Assembly: GCA_001816835.1 (NCBI GenBank)
Contig: MHDB01000022.1
Coordinates: 11,232 to 34,313 of the forward strand
From: Candidatus Woykebacteria bacterium RIFCSPLOWO2_01_FULL_43_14
GTDB taxonomy: Bacteria > Patescibacteriota > Microgenomatia > Woykebacterales > 2-01-FULL-43-14
Reading direction: 5' to 3'
DNA length: 23,082 bases
The notes under the pieces were generated by a model that ran no database searches, was not told the DNA's origin, and was given only the letters and a program-made list of their open reading frames with translations. This document shows positions 13,405-19,806 of this stretch, piece by piece. Position 1 is the first letter of the stretch, and each line of letters begins with the position of its first letter. The translations under genes and the position numbers were made by a program.

Positions 13405-13859
13405 GAGTTTGTATTAAATTTTGATACATAAAGTATACCACAATTAAGCGTAAAAGTCAAGTACTATGGGTTACCATATTGCTTGGAAAAGTGTTGTACC
13501 TTGAAAGTGAGCACGGCCTTAATTCGAGCCTTGAAAGCGACGCGTCTAGAAAATTTGATGTTTTTGTACAGGGGGATTCCTCACACACTTGATGAGGAGG
13601 GGGTGAAATCCCCCGCTAGAAAACTCAAATTTTTAGCTAAAGCTTTCACGCGAGAGAGTTTTTGGTTCTTTTGTCGGCACAAAAGAACAAAGAACACCCG
13701 CCTTGGCGGGAAAGGACAGATTCTGGACAAGCCCGCCTGCCAATAACTGGCATCGTCGGGCAGGCCAGAATGACAATAGATATAGATAGTGAATATAAGA
13801 TAAGCCGTAGCTAGGTGTTAGCTTGACACATAAGGATTGAGTAGGCGAGAAAAGAGAAT
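13405..13859. other. Gene-free stretch with nested inverted repeats
   Basis: I see no convincing gene. Structures present are AAATTTGA/TCAAATTT (about 13540-13635) enclosing GGGGGAT/ATCCCCC and TCCTCA/TGAGGA, a perfect TTCTTTTGT/ACAAAAGAA hairpin (about 13667-13689), CCCGCC/GGCGGG (about 13697-13710), and a REP-like ATTCTGG/CCAGAAT element with GCCCGCC...GGGCAGGC (13720-13775). The plus-strand ORF at 13483-13746 reads through these and is rejected. Confidence 0.6.
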
Positions 13860-14957
13860 TTATTTCGGAAGGAGGAGTTGGAATTTGTCTTTGAGGGAGG
13901 TATTAGCCCAGACCCAAATGAGATCGTTATAGGTAATCAGGAGCACCAGAAACAACAGGAAAGCCATGCCTGAGCCGTGGATAATCTTTTCAATTCGGGG
14001 TGGGACACGTCGACGGGTGATTCCTTCAAACAGGACAAACACAAACCTTCCCCCATCAAGCGCGGGAAGGGGTAATATGTTCAAGAAAGCTAGGTTAAGG
14101 CTCAGCAAACCTACCAGCATTAGCACTGTCTGCCACCCAGCTTCGGTCGCTTTGTGGGTCATATAACCAATCCGGATGATCCCTCCCACCTCCTCGGGAG
14201 CTTCCCTTTTGACTACTAAGTCAGCAATCATCAAACCAAAACCTTCAACCATTTCACCCGTCAAGCGAAAAGCCTGGGTTGTTCCCACAATCGGCGCTTC
14301 CCAGAGTGGGTAGGATTTTATAGACACATCCGAAATCGTTTGAATACCCGTCGGTCCCTGTCCAACAGGAGGGTCTTTTCGAGGAGTCACGCGAGTGGTA
14401 AGCTCCTGTCCTTCTCGCTCATAAATAACCTCAGTTTCTTGGCCAGCTCTTTCTTTGATAATCCGTCCAAGCCTACGAGGGTCATTCACCTTCAAACCGT
14501 CCAACTTGATAAGGAAGTCACCCTCTCTCAACCCAGCCTGAGCTGCCGGCGAGTCAGCAGCAACTTTTTCGATTAAAACACGATCACTGACCACTGGACC
14601 TCCCACAGAATAAATGATACTGAAGGCGATTACTGCTAAAAGGAAGTTCATGGTAACTCCGGCGACGATAATTATCGCCCGCTTCCAGGGAACAAGGGAG
14701 GAAAAACTCCGAGGGTCATTGTCTACCTCAGGGCCATCTTCTCCAGTAAGTTTGACAAAACCACCAGCTGGAATGGCGTTGATAGAGTAAATCGTTTCTC
14801 CCTTTTTCTTACCAAATAATCTTGGAGGTAGTCCGAAACCAAACTCCTCGACTCTGACGTTAAAAAGTTTGGCCGTGAGGAAATGTCCCAGTTCATGGAT
14901 AATAACCAAGAGTCCGAGAGCGAGAATGAATACGACAAGAGAAACAAGGTAGGTCAT
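13860..14957 (-). CDS. rseP: Site-2 protease family M50 zinc metalloprotease (RseP/RasP-like)
   Basis: This intramembrane protease cleaves membrane-embedded regulators or signal-peptide remnants. HELGHF lies in the first membrane helix (about 20-25), a PDZ domain occupies roughly 120-205 (ADSPAAQAGLREGDFLIKLD), and NILPLPALDGGRF supplies the third metal ligand. Two or three more membrane helices end the protein. Starting at 14957 gives 365 aa, normal for the family. The upstream ATG at 15029 would add residues encoded by the GTTCAC palindrome and is rejected. An extended -10 (TGC-TATAAT) ends exactly 6 nt before this ATG, so the mRNA is probably leaderless. It is the last gene of rpsB-tsf-frr-rseP. 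Confidence 0.95.
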   Translation of the reverse strand: MTYLVSLVVFILALGLLVIIHELGHFLTAKLFNVRVEEFGFGLPPRLFGKKKGETIYSINAIPAGGFVKLTGEDGPEVDNDPRSFSSLVPWKRAIIIVAGVTMNFLLAVIAFSIIYSVGGPVVSDRVLIEKVAADSPAAQAGLREGDFLIKLDGLKVNDPRRLGRIIKERAGQETEVIYEREGQELTTRVTPRKDPPVGQGPTGIQTISDVSIKSYPLWEAPIVGTTQAFRLTGEMVEGFGLMIADLVVKREAPEEVGGIIRIGYMTHKATEAGWQTVLMLVGLLSLNLAFLNILPLPALDGGRFVFVLFEGITRRRVPPRIEKIIHGSGMAFLLFLVLLITYNDLIWVWANTSLKDKFQLLLPK

Positions 14958-14963
14958 AGGGGT

Positions 14964-14972
14964 ATTATAGCA
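14964..14972 (-). promoter_or_regulatory. Extended -10 of rseP, leaderless
   Basis: Minus strand TGC-TATAAT (hexamer 14964-14969), then ACCCCT, then ATG. Confidence 0.65.
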
Positions 14973-14974
14973 AA

Positions 14975-15066
14975 GATATGGGTTCACTGTGGAGACCAGT
15001 TCACTGTTCACGGTAACATTTTCGTTCACTGCAGCTTCTGTGTACTGTGAACTGTGAACGTGTAGC
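14975..15066. repeat. GTTCAC-type quasi-periodic palindrome between frr and rseP
   Basis: The left arm GGGTTCACTG...CAGTTCACTGTTCACGG faces CTGTGAACTGTGAACG. It is homologous to 21487-21567 in the same orientation relative to the downstream gene, including a shared GCGAAAA/ACGAAAA centre. Confidence 0.85.
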
Positions 15067-15078
15067 TACCATAAACTC

Positions 15079-15633
15079 CTAAATCGTCATGATTTCTTTA
15101 GATTTTGCGTCTGCTAAGGTTGTGATTTGGGAATTGGCTTCGTCTATGACCTTTTGAAGACGGTCTTGCGTCCTCTTGTTGTCGTCCTCGCTAAGATCTT
15201 TGGATTTTTCCATACGGTCCAGAGCTTCAATAATTTCCCGTCTAATCTGGCGGACACTGACTTTAGCGTTTTCAGATCTGTCGTTAACCAGTTTAAGAAA
15301 TTCTCGTCTCCTCTCTTCAGTCAAAGCCGGGATGCTCACTCGAACTACACCACTATCAGCGGTGGCTGAAAAACCCAGTCCTGCGTTACCAATAGCCTTG
15401 GCAATAGTATCTAGGAGTGAGGGGTCCCAAGGCTGGACTGTGAGAGTTTTTGGATCAGGAGCATTAATCGAACCTAGGTCTCTGAGATTAACAGTGGAGC
15501 CATAAGCATCGACCTTCACACCTTCAATAAGTCCGGTGTTCGCTCGACCAGTTCTCACCCCTGACAGTTCTGTCTTAAAAACTTCCAGGGTTTTGGTTAT
15601 TTTTGTCTGAGCTTCTATAAGTATTTGTTCCAT
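15079..15633 (-). CDS. frr: Ribosome recycling factor
   Basis: RRF (184 aa, normal length) splits post-termination ribosomes together with EF-G. Recognisable motifs: LSGVRTGRANTGLIEGVKVD, YGSTVNLRDLGSI, LTVQPWD, IPALTEERRREFLKLV, and the C-terminal QIRREIIEALDRMEKSKDLS with the final helix. No clear Shine-Dalgarno precedes the ATG. It follows tsf with a REP element in between; the pyrH gene usually found here is missing. Confidence 0.97.
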   Translation of the reverse strand: MEQILIEAQTKITKTLEVFKTELSGVRTGRANTGLIEGVKVDAYGSTVNLRDLGSINAPDPKTLTVQPWDPSLLDTIAKAIGNAGLGFSATADSGVVRVSIPALTEERRREFLKLVNDRSENAKVSVRQIRREIIEALDRMEKSKDLSEDDNKRTQDRLQKVIDEANSQITTLADAKSKEIMTI

Positions 15634-15644
15634 ATACTATTCAA

Positions 15645-15713
15645 GTGTCATCCTGAGGCATAAGCCGAAGGATCTAGAGATTCTTCACCGGGTAAACCGG
15701 TTCAGAATGACAC
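15645..15713. repeat. REP element (family 2), full copy between tsf and frr
   Basis: GTGTCATCCTGAGG...GAAGGATCTAGAGATTCTTC...TTCAGAATGACAC, with an inner ACCGGGTAAACCGGT hairpin. Half copies are seen at 19975-20001 (inside thyA) and 9351-9392 (T-box). Confidence 0.9.
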
Positions 15714-15718
15714 AATAA

Positions 15719-16180
15719 CTACTCACCTAATGCAAAGCGAGTAATGCGTTTGACGCGTACATTCTCGCCTGTTTTGGCCACGGCCTCAGTAACCAAATCT
15801 TTAATTTTTTTACTTGGTTCCCGAATATAGTCCTGCTCCAAAAGGGCATCCACGTTTTCAGGATTCATGGCGGCTACCTGCATGGCAATCTCCTGAGCCA
15901 GACTTTTGAACTCATCAGTTCGCGCCACAAAGTCTGTTTCGCAGTTGATTTCCACCATTGAGGCAATTTTACCACCAGCGTGGGAGTAGGTTTCAATTAC
16001 ACCCTGGCTTGTTTCTCTTTCAGAGCGTTTTTCTGCTTTTGATAAACCGCTACTCTTCAGAATTTCCTCAGCCTTGGGTATATCTCCATCAGCCTCAATT
16101 AAGGCTCTGCGGCATTCCATAACCCCGGCACCGGTTTGCTCTCGAAGTTTACTAACTTGTTCTGCAGTTACGTCTGCCAT
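15719..16180 (-). CDS. tsf: Elongation factor Ts, short form (153 aa)
   Basis: EF-Ts recycles EF-Tu by GDP/GTP exchange. The N-terminal UBA-like domain (VSKLREQTGAGVMECRRALI) and the core with INCETDFVARTDEF are present, followed by DYIREPSKKIKDLVTEAVAK and the terminal RFALGE. Many bacteria have about 280 residues; this matches the short Thermus/mitochondrial-like type with a single core subdomain. A TATACT -10 ends 6 nt before the ATG and is formed by the end of the upstream palindrome. No Shine-Dalgarno is visible. Confidence 0.96.
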   Translation of the reverse strand: MADVTAEQVSKLREQTGAGVMECRRALIEADGDIPKAEEILKSSGLSKAEKRSERETSQGVIETYSHAGGKIASMVEINCETDFVARTDEFKSLAQEIAMQVAAMNPENVDALLEQDYIREPSKKIKDLVTEAVAKTGENVRVKRITRFALGE

Positions 16181-16186
16181 CTTAAC

Positions 16187-16301
16187 AGTATAGGTTATAG
16201 GTGGTAGGCCTTCGGCTCTGAGGCTCAGGCTCGAAGAGTTTTAGGTTGTAGGAGAAAGTAATTCACTACAACCTACTCACTACAAACTACAACCTATACT
16301 T
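16187..16301. repeat. TACAACCTA-type palindrome with a nested 30-bp hairpin, upstream of tsf
   Basis: AGTATAGGTTATAGGTGGTAGG at the left faces TACAAACTACAACCTATACT at the right. Compared with the copy at 23005-23078 it contains an extra 30 bp (16209-16238, a CTTCGGCTCTGAGGCTCAG... hairpin ending in CGAAGAG) between GGTAGG and TTTTAGG. Its left end supplies the -10 of tsf (16187-16192). Confidence 0.88.
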
Positions 16302-17034
16302 GCTCCTCTGTTTCTTTTTGTTTATCAGCCTTAACTTTCTCGTCATGGTTAAATTCAGCATACCCTTCCTCAACCGCGTCAGCAATCGTCTTAACTATTA
16401 CTTTAATAGCTCGTATTGCATCATCATTGGCAGGGATCACGTAATCTATCACAGTAGGGTCGCAATTGGTATCAACCACCCCCACAACGGTCACCCCAGT
16501 CTTTTTGGCTTCCCGAACAGCATTAATTTCTTTCTTAGTATCCAGGACAAAAAGCGCATCCGGAAGCTTTTCCAAACCCTTAAGTCCCCCAACGGCATTA
16601 TTTAGCTTGTCTATATCACGAGCAATTAACAATTGTTCTCTTTTGGTATATTTTTCAAGATCACCCGACTCTTTTTGTTCTTCTAAGTTACTAAGCCGAC
16701 TTAAAATCGCCCGCATAGTCTCGAAATTGGTCAGAGTTCCCCCTGTCCACCTTTTGGTAACATGCATCGCTCCAGCCCTGATGGCCTCTTCTTTGACAAT
16801 GCTGGCACCTTGTTCTTTGGTAGAAACAAAAATTATTTTCCCCCCATGGGAAGCTAAATTTTTGAGAAAATTGGCCGCTTTTTCCAGCCGGTCGACAGTT
16901 TGCTCAAGATCAATCACGTGAATTCCTTCACGCTCAGTAAAAATATACGGCTGCATCTTGGGATGCCAACGCTTGGACTGGTGACCAAAGTGGACTCCTG
17001 CTTCAAGCAGGTCTTTCATTGAAGGTAGAACCAT
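16294..17034 (-). CDS. rpsB: Small ribosomal subunit protein uS2
   Basis: Ribosomal protein S2, 246 aa. Diagnostic motifs: LLEAGVHFGHQSKRWHPKM, YIFTEREGIHVIDLEQT, FVSTKEQ, MHVTKRWTGGTLTNFETM, LPDALFVLDTKKE, VVDTNCDP and VIPANDDAIRAIKVI. The C-terminus is acidic/lysine-rich. GAAAGGGG provides a Shine-Dalgarno and a good promoter (TTGATT-N17-TACAAT) lies about 140 bp upstream, so unlike several downstream genes it has a real leader, which contains two hairpins. Confidence 0.97.
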   Translation of the reverse strand: MVLPSMKDLLEAGVHFGHQSKRWHPKMQPYIFTEREGIHVIDLEQTVDRLEKAANFLKNLASHGGKIIFVSTKEQGASIVKEEAIRAGAMHVTKRWTGGTLTNFETMRAILSRLSNLEEQKESGDLEKYTKREQLLIARDIDKLNNAVGGLKGLEKLPDALFVLDTKKEINAVREAKKTGVTVVGVVDTNCDPTVIDYVIPANDDAIRAIKVIVKTIADAVEEGYAEFNHDEKVKADKQKETEEQV

Positions 17035-17065
17035 TTTTTTAAACCCCTTTCAAACCTCCACTTCA

Positions 17066-17140
17066 CCACCCGTAGCTTTAGCGAAGGGTGGCCTGTTCAG
17101 ACTACCCATAGCCTTTGCAAAGGGTAGAAGGAGCGAACAG
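17066..17140. repeat. Pair of variable-arm hairpins in the rpsB leader
   Basis: CCACCC/GGGTGG (17066-17091, core GTAGCTTTAGCGAA) and CTACCC/GGGTAG (17102-17127, core ATAGCCTTTGCAAA). CTGTTC (17093-17098) and GAACAG (17135-17140) enclose the second. Confidence 0.8.
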
Positions 17141-17173
17141 ACAAGTGTGAGAACTTTATTTGATAATGTCGGG

Positions 17174-17202
17174 ATTGTAGCAAGGAAATTAGGATAAATC
17201 AA
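17174..17202 (-). promoter_or_regulatory. Promoter of rpsB-tsf-frr-rseP
   Basis: Minus strand TTGATT (17197-17202), 17-bp spacer, TACAAT (17174-17179). Confidence 0.8.
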
Positions 17203-17208
17203 GGGTAA

Positions 17209-17236
17209 GAAAAAAGAGGTCGCAACTTGCGCGACC
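17209..17236 (-). terminator. Intrinsic terminator of the 17707 gene
   Basis: Minus strand GGTCGC...GCGACC stem followed by TCTTTTTTCTT, 4 bases after the stop codon. Confidence 0.9.
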
Positions 17237-17239
17237 TAA

Positions 17240-17707
17240 TTAAGAAATTTTGTGGGTCCCTTCTTCTGTGTCAGGAAAACTCAATCTAAAGCCGGCATGG
17301 TCTGCTACCTGAACCGTGGCTGAACGCTCCCCAGGAGTAAGAGCAATTGAGTTAATGACTTTCGGCAGAGTCCGGTTAGCCACATAACGATAGTTCACCA
17401 CAATCCGCTCTAATCTCCCACCCTCATCAAAAAACAGCTTTACATTTTCAAACTCAACTAGGAGTCCTGGGAATTGAAACCGAGCCTTTCCGAGCTCTTT
17501 ACCCTCTGACCTTCCACTGCTTACTTTTCCGTAAGAGATGCAGGACCGAGCAGTTGGTTCACAAAGTCCCATTGTGGGAGCGGAAAAACGAAATCTTCTA
17601 CTCGTTCCCTGATAGTCTAAGACCAGCTCCAAAGTCAGAAACCTAAGAAATCTCTCAGGAAGGGATCCCAACTGAACCGGAATTTTCATTTGTTGTAATC
17701 CTGGCAT
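17240..17707 (-). CDS. Hypothetical protein, 155 aa (paralogue group with 18699 and 19217)
   Basis: No known family is recognised. GAGAGGGG precedes the ATG at 17707, and a promoter in the direct repeat (TTGTTT-N16-TACTAT) and a terminator frame the gene. The protein is beta-rich without membrane segments. A stretch FENVKLFFDEGGRLERIVVN...LPKVI aligns with FKGVTCVTTPTGEFARLVLS...LPKM in the 19220 gene and IEHVDVFVNWEGRITHAEVV in the 19684 gene, suggesting one diverged family. Two cysteines occur close together (MGLCEPTARSCISYG). Confidence 0.75.
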   Translation of the reverse strand: MPGLQQMKIPVQLGSLPERFLRFLTLELVLDYQGTSRRFRFSAPTMGLCEPTARSCISYGKVSSGRSEGKELGKARFQFPGLLVEFENVKLFFDEGGRLERIVVNYRYVANRTLPKVINSIALTPGERSATVQVADHAGFRLSFPDTEEGTHKIS

Positions 17708-17736
17708 ACTATCCCCTCTCTATCTCCGCATTAAAT

Positions 17737-17766
17737 AGTACTCTTTTGACCAAGGAAAACAATATA
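17737..17766 (-). repeat. 30-bp direct repeat L flanking the HEPN cassette
   Basis: 27 of 30 bases match 18646-18675. On the minus strand it contains the promoter TTGTTT-N16-TACTAT of the 17707 gene. Confidence 0.88.
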
Positions 17767-17807
17767 CCAAGTAGTTTTCCTCACCAGTAAACCTGCCAAT
17801 TTGATGA

Positions 17808-17836
17808 TTGAATTCCACATATAGTGATGATAATAT
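17808..17836 (+). promoter_or_regulatory. Promoter of the HEPN gene pair, leaderless
   Basis: TTGAAT (17808-17813), 17-bp spacer, TAATAT (17831-17836); the ATG follows after only 6 nt. Confidence 0.7.
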
Positions 17837-17842
17837 GAGTTC

Positions 17843-18235
17843 ATGAATGTTGATGAACAGACATTCCTAATAAAGTCTGTGGAATGTCTCGAAGGAGCCG
17901 GGAGCGAATACGCGAACGGCCGATACAACAACTGCGCCAACCGCTGTTACTACGCCTGCTTTCAGGCCGCGGTCTACGCCCTGGCGAGTGCCGGTATCCG
18001 CCCCACGATGCAATGGGGGCACGGCTTTGTGCAGGCGCAATTCATCGGGGAGTTGATCAACCGCCAAAAGCGGTATCCGACCGACGTCCGCGATGTCTTG
18101 GAGCGAACCTACGCTCTGCGGGAGACCGCCGACTATGAAGTGGGGCATGTCTCAAACACCCAGGCCAGTCGGGCTTTGCGAAGGGCGCGGACGTTTGTGA
18201 CCGCAATCCAGGTGAGAGGGGCTGAGAGATCATGA
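17843..18235 (+). CDS. HEPN-domain protein (130 aa)
   Basis: The helical bundle pattern ...GRYNNCANRCYYACFQAAVY and YALRETADYEVGHVS matches HEPN proteins of the kind found next to minimal nucleotidyltransferases, DNA-modifying or toxin-antitoxin partners. The canonical Rx4-6H ribonuclease motif is not at its usual place (only RPTMQWGH is present), so activity is uncertain. The -10 ends 6 nt before the ATG and there is no Shine-Dalgarno. It overlaps the next gene by ATGA. Most of the pair is far richer in G and C than neighbouring DNA and runs opposite to every gene around it, which points to horizontal transfer. Confidence 0.82.
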   Translation: MNVDEQTFLIKSVECLEGAGSEYANGRYNNCANRCYYACFQAAVYALASAGIRPTMQWGHGFVQAQFIGELINRQKRYPTDVRDVLERTYALRETADYEVGHVSNTQASRALRRARTFVTAIQVRGAERS

Positions 18236-18558
18236 CCACAGCAGTAACTGACACCCATGTTCAGCGAGCCATCAGCGAGCTGCAAGCCGTCATCACAGAG
18301 CGCTATCCGACAGCAACCTTCGACGTAACCGCCGGTGAGGATGAGCCCACCGCCATTCACCTGCGTACTACCGTGGATCTCGACGACCCGGATGAGGTTC
18401 TTGATCTGGTTATCGATCGCGTCCTCGCCTTCCAGGTCGAGCAAGGCATTCCCGTGCACGTGATTCCCCTGCGAACCCCAAAACGTTTGGCCCAGCTTCT
18501 GAAGCAAACATCCGCTCAACAGACTCCCGCCGCGCTGATCGGTGTCGATGTCCAGTGA
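18232..18558 (+). CDS. Conserved partner of the HEPN protein (108 aa), unknown function
   Basis: Starts in the ATGA overlap with the HEPN gene, so the pair is translationally coupled. The protein is soluble, acidic and alpha/beta: ISELQAVITERYPTATFDVT, DEPTAIHLRTTVDLDDPDEV, LDLVIDRVLAFQVEQGIPVH, VIPLRTPKR. It has no GSxxRxD nucleotidyltransferase motif, so it is not a classical MNT antitoxin. I recall similar sequences beside HEPN genes in other bacteria but cannot name the family. A two-gene toxin-antitoxin-like module is an inference from coupling, size and context. Confidence 0.78.
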   Translation: MTTAVTDTHVQRAISELQAVITERYPTATFDVTAGEDEPTAIHLRTTVDLDDPDEVLDLVIDRVLAFQVEQGIPVHVIPLRTPKRLAQLLKQTSAQQTPAALIGVDVQ

Positions 18559-18579
18559 GCCACGACAACTGAATCGCAA

Positions 18580-18645
18580 CCTAGCTCCTATTTCAAACCT
18601 GCTCGGCTTCCGAGATATGTCAGGTGTGACTCTACAGGATACCAA
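18580..18645 (-). pseudogene. 5' remnant of a paralogue of the 12504 gene (65-bp repeat, copy 2)
   Basis: About 90% identical to the first 22 codons of the 12504 gene, but the first codon is TTG instead of ATG. Beyond 18580 the frame runs antisense through the HEPN partner. A promoter-like sequence (direct repeat R) lies directly upstream, as a real gene would have. Confidence 0.7.
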
Positions 18646-18675
18646 AGTACTCTTTTAACTACGGAAAACAATATA
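18646..18675 (-). repeat. 30-bp direct repeat R flanking the HEPN cassette
   Basis: AGTACTCTTTTAACTACGG... matches 17737-17766 at 27 of 30 positions. On the minus strand it holds TTGTTT-N16-TACTTT in front of the 65-bp gene remnant. Confidence 0.88.
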
Positions 18676-18711
18676 GAAAAATAAGAAAACCGCAGGCGTT
18701 AAGCTGCGGTT
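18676..18711 (-). terminator. Intrinsic terminator of the 19684-19220 operon
   Basis: Minus strand AACCGCAG/CTGCGGTT with the stop codon in the loop, followed by TTTTCTTATTTTTC. Confidence 0.9.
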
Positions 18712-19220
18712 GGGGCAAGGAGTGGAAACTCGAATTCTAGTCTAAGCATACAGCTAGCAGCTGGATCAACATATATATTAACCCAGGCTGTGTGACCATC
18801 AAGGCTTGGTATTACCAGTTCTTTGAGATGAACATGCATTACCTGACTAATAACCCACTCAGGGTTTTTCCCAGACACCTGTGTGATTACCATCTTAGGT
18901 AACCATTCTATCTTCACCCCAGAAAGAACAAGGCGTGCAAACTCACCTGTCGGAGTAGTCACACATGTGACTCCCTTAAAACTTACTGTTGTGCCTCCCC
19001 CACCAAGACTAACCCAAGGCAGTCTCCCAATCGGGAGCTTCTTGCCAAAGGTAATGTTTACTACGTTGTCGGGGTCTGCCGAACCTTCAAGTGTGGCTTC
19101 TTCAATAGTTGCTCCGCTGATATAGTTCATCAACCTAACAACGGCTGTCAAAAGATTGGCAATTTGTCCCTGGTATTTTGGCATCACACTTACCCTTCTC
19201 TTGGGCACACTATCACTCAT
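18699..19220 (-). CDS. Hypothetical protein, 173 aa (paralogue group)
   Basis: Second gene of a two-gene operon; its ATG overlaps the stop of the 19684 gene (ATGA). No family is recognised. It starts with a short amphipathic helix region (YQGQIANLLTAVVRLMNYIS), followed by many beta-strand-like segments (DNVVNITFGKKLPIGRLPWV, FKGVTCV, GEFARLVLSGVKIEWLPKM, AWVNIYVD, CMLRLEFEFPLL). There is no signal peptide. Similarity to the 17707 and 19684 proteins is limited to a strand-turn-strand motif ending in LPK; I judge common origin likely but not proven. Confidence 0.75.
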   Translation of the reverse strand: MSDSVPKRRVSVMPKYQGQIANLLTAVVRLMNYISGATIEEATLEGSADPDNVVNITFGKKLPIGRLPWVSLGGGGTTVSFKGVTCVTTPTGEFARLVLSGVKIEWLPKMVITQVSGKNPEWVISQVMHVHLKELVIPSLDGHTAWVNIYVDPAASCMLRLEFEFPLLAPTAA

Positions 19221-19684
19221 ATAAAGGCTGCCTGTAAATCCAGAAGACCGGTCCCTAAACCAGGAATCTGAACATCGTGTTCGGAAGAAATGGTAGATTC
19301 TGTTACTGTTCGCAAAACCACCTTTAATCTTAACCCACTATTAGGAAGTACCTGGACCTCACTGAGTATGTTACGAGAGTTTCCCGGCACTACCTTCAAA
19401 ACTCGTAAGCTAAGTACCACTTCGGCATGGGTAATTCTTCCTTCCCAGTTAACAAAGACATCAACATGCTCAATATCCAAGTTCCAAGGTCCTAGAGGAG
19501 CCGGGATAGAAAGGTTTCGTAGATAACGACCCCGCTCTATAGGAGGTGGTCCAGTATCCGCCTCTTTATGAGAATAATCTAAGGTGCAGGAAAAACCCCT
19601 CGACCTTTCCTCTTTAGGTGCTGAAGATCTAAAAGACAAAGTCAGACCCAGGCGAGGACATTGGTCGAATCGATAACCACTCAT
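19217..19684 (-). CDS. Hypothetical protein, 155 aa (paralogue group)
   Basis: AAGGAGG lies 5 nt before the ATG, one of the strongest Shine-Dalgarno sequences in the window. It is first of the operon with the 19220 gene. It is soluble and beta-rich: RLGLTLSFRSS, GPWNLDIEHVDVFVNWEGRI, THAEVVLSLRVLKVV, ILSEVQVLPNSGLRLKVVL, ending GTGLLDLQAAFI. The central part aligns with the other two members. No catalytic motif is visible; a binding or structural role is a guess. Confidence 0.75.
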   Translation of the reverse strand: MSGYRFDQCPRLGLTLSFRSSAPKEERSRGFSCTLDYSHKEADTGPPPIERGRYLRNLSIPAPLGPWNLDIEHVDVFVNWEGRITHAEVVLSLRVLKVVPGNSRNILSEVQVLPNSGLRLKVVLRTVTESTISSEHDVQIPGLGTGLLDLQAAFI

Positions 19685-19707
19685 TGCACCCTCCTTACTA
19701 AGGTCAA

Positions 19708-19713
19708 ATTATA
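19708..19713 (-). promoter_or_regulatory. -10 of the 19684 operon
   Basis: TATAAT in the context TTGGTAGTGTATAATT, shared over 15 bases with the rpsU promoter. The -35 is not clear. Confidence 0.5.
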
Positions 19714-19761
19714 CACTACCAAGGCAACTTTGAGACGCCGATGCACAAAACATAAATATTT

Positions 19762-19791
19762 AAGGTGACACCTTCGCGAAGGTGTCACCTT
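19762..19791. repeat. 30-bp perfect palindrome, copy 2, at the end of thyA
   Basis: Identical to 4783-4812, 15 bp after the thyA stop codon. The flanks show it is inserted in the opposite direction. Confidence 0.9.
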
Positions 19792-19806
19792 TGAAAAAGG
19801 AAAACT

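Noticed and set aside
13483..13746. Plus-strand ORF of 87 aa
   Set aside because: It reads straight through several nested hairpins, has no Shine-Dalgarno or promoter, and its sequence has no domain-like character.
12545..13859. rnpB, tmRNA or tRNA genes in the gene-poor, structured stretches
   Set aside because: No RNase P signature, tRNA-like acceptor/T-loop combination or tmRNA resume frame could be recognised by eye.
14958..15029. Longer N-terminus for rseP (start at 15029)
   Set aside because: The extra codons are encoded by the GTTCAC palindrome, and the promoter -10 lies inside this extension.
18133..18645. Minus-strand ORF of 170 aa
   Set aside because: Only its first 22 codons are gene-like (65-bp repeat). 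The remainder is the complement of the HEPN partner gene and the end of the HEPN gene, and the first codon is TTG.
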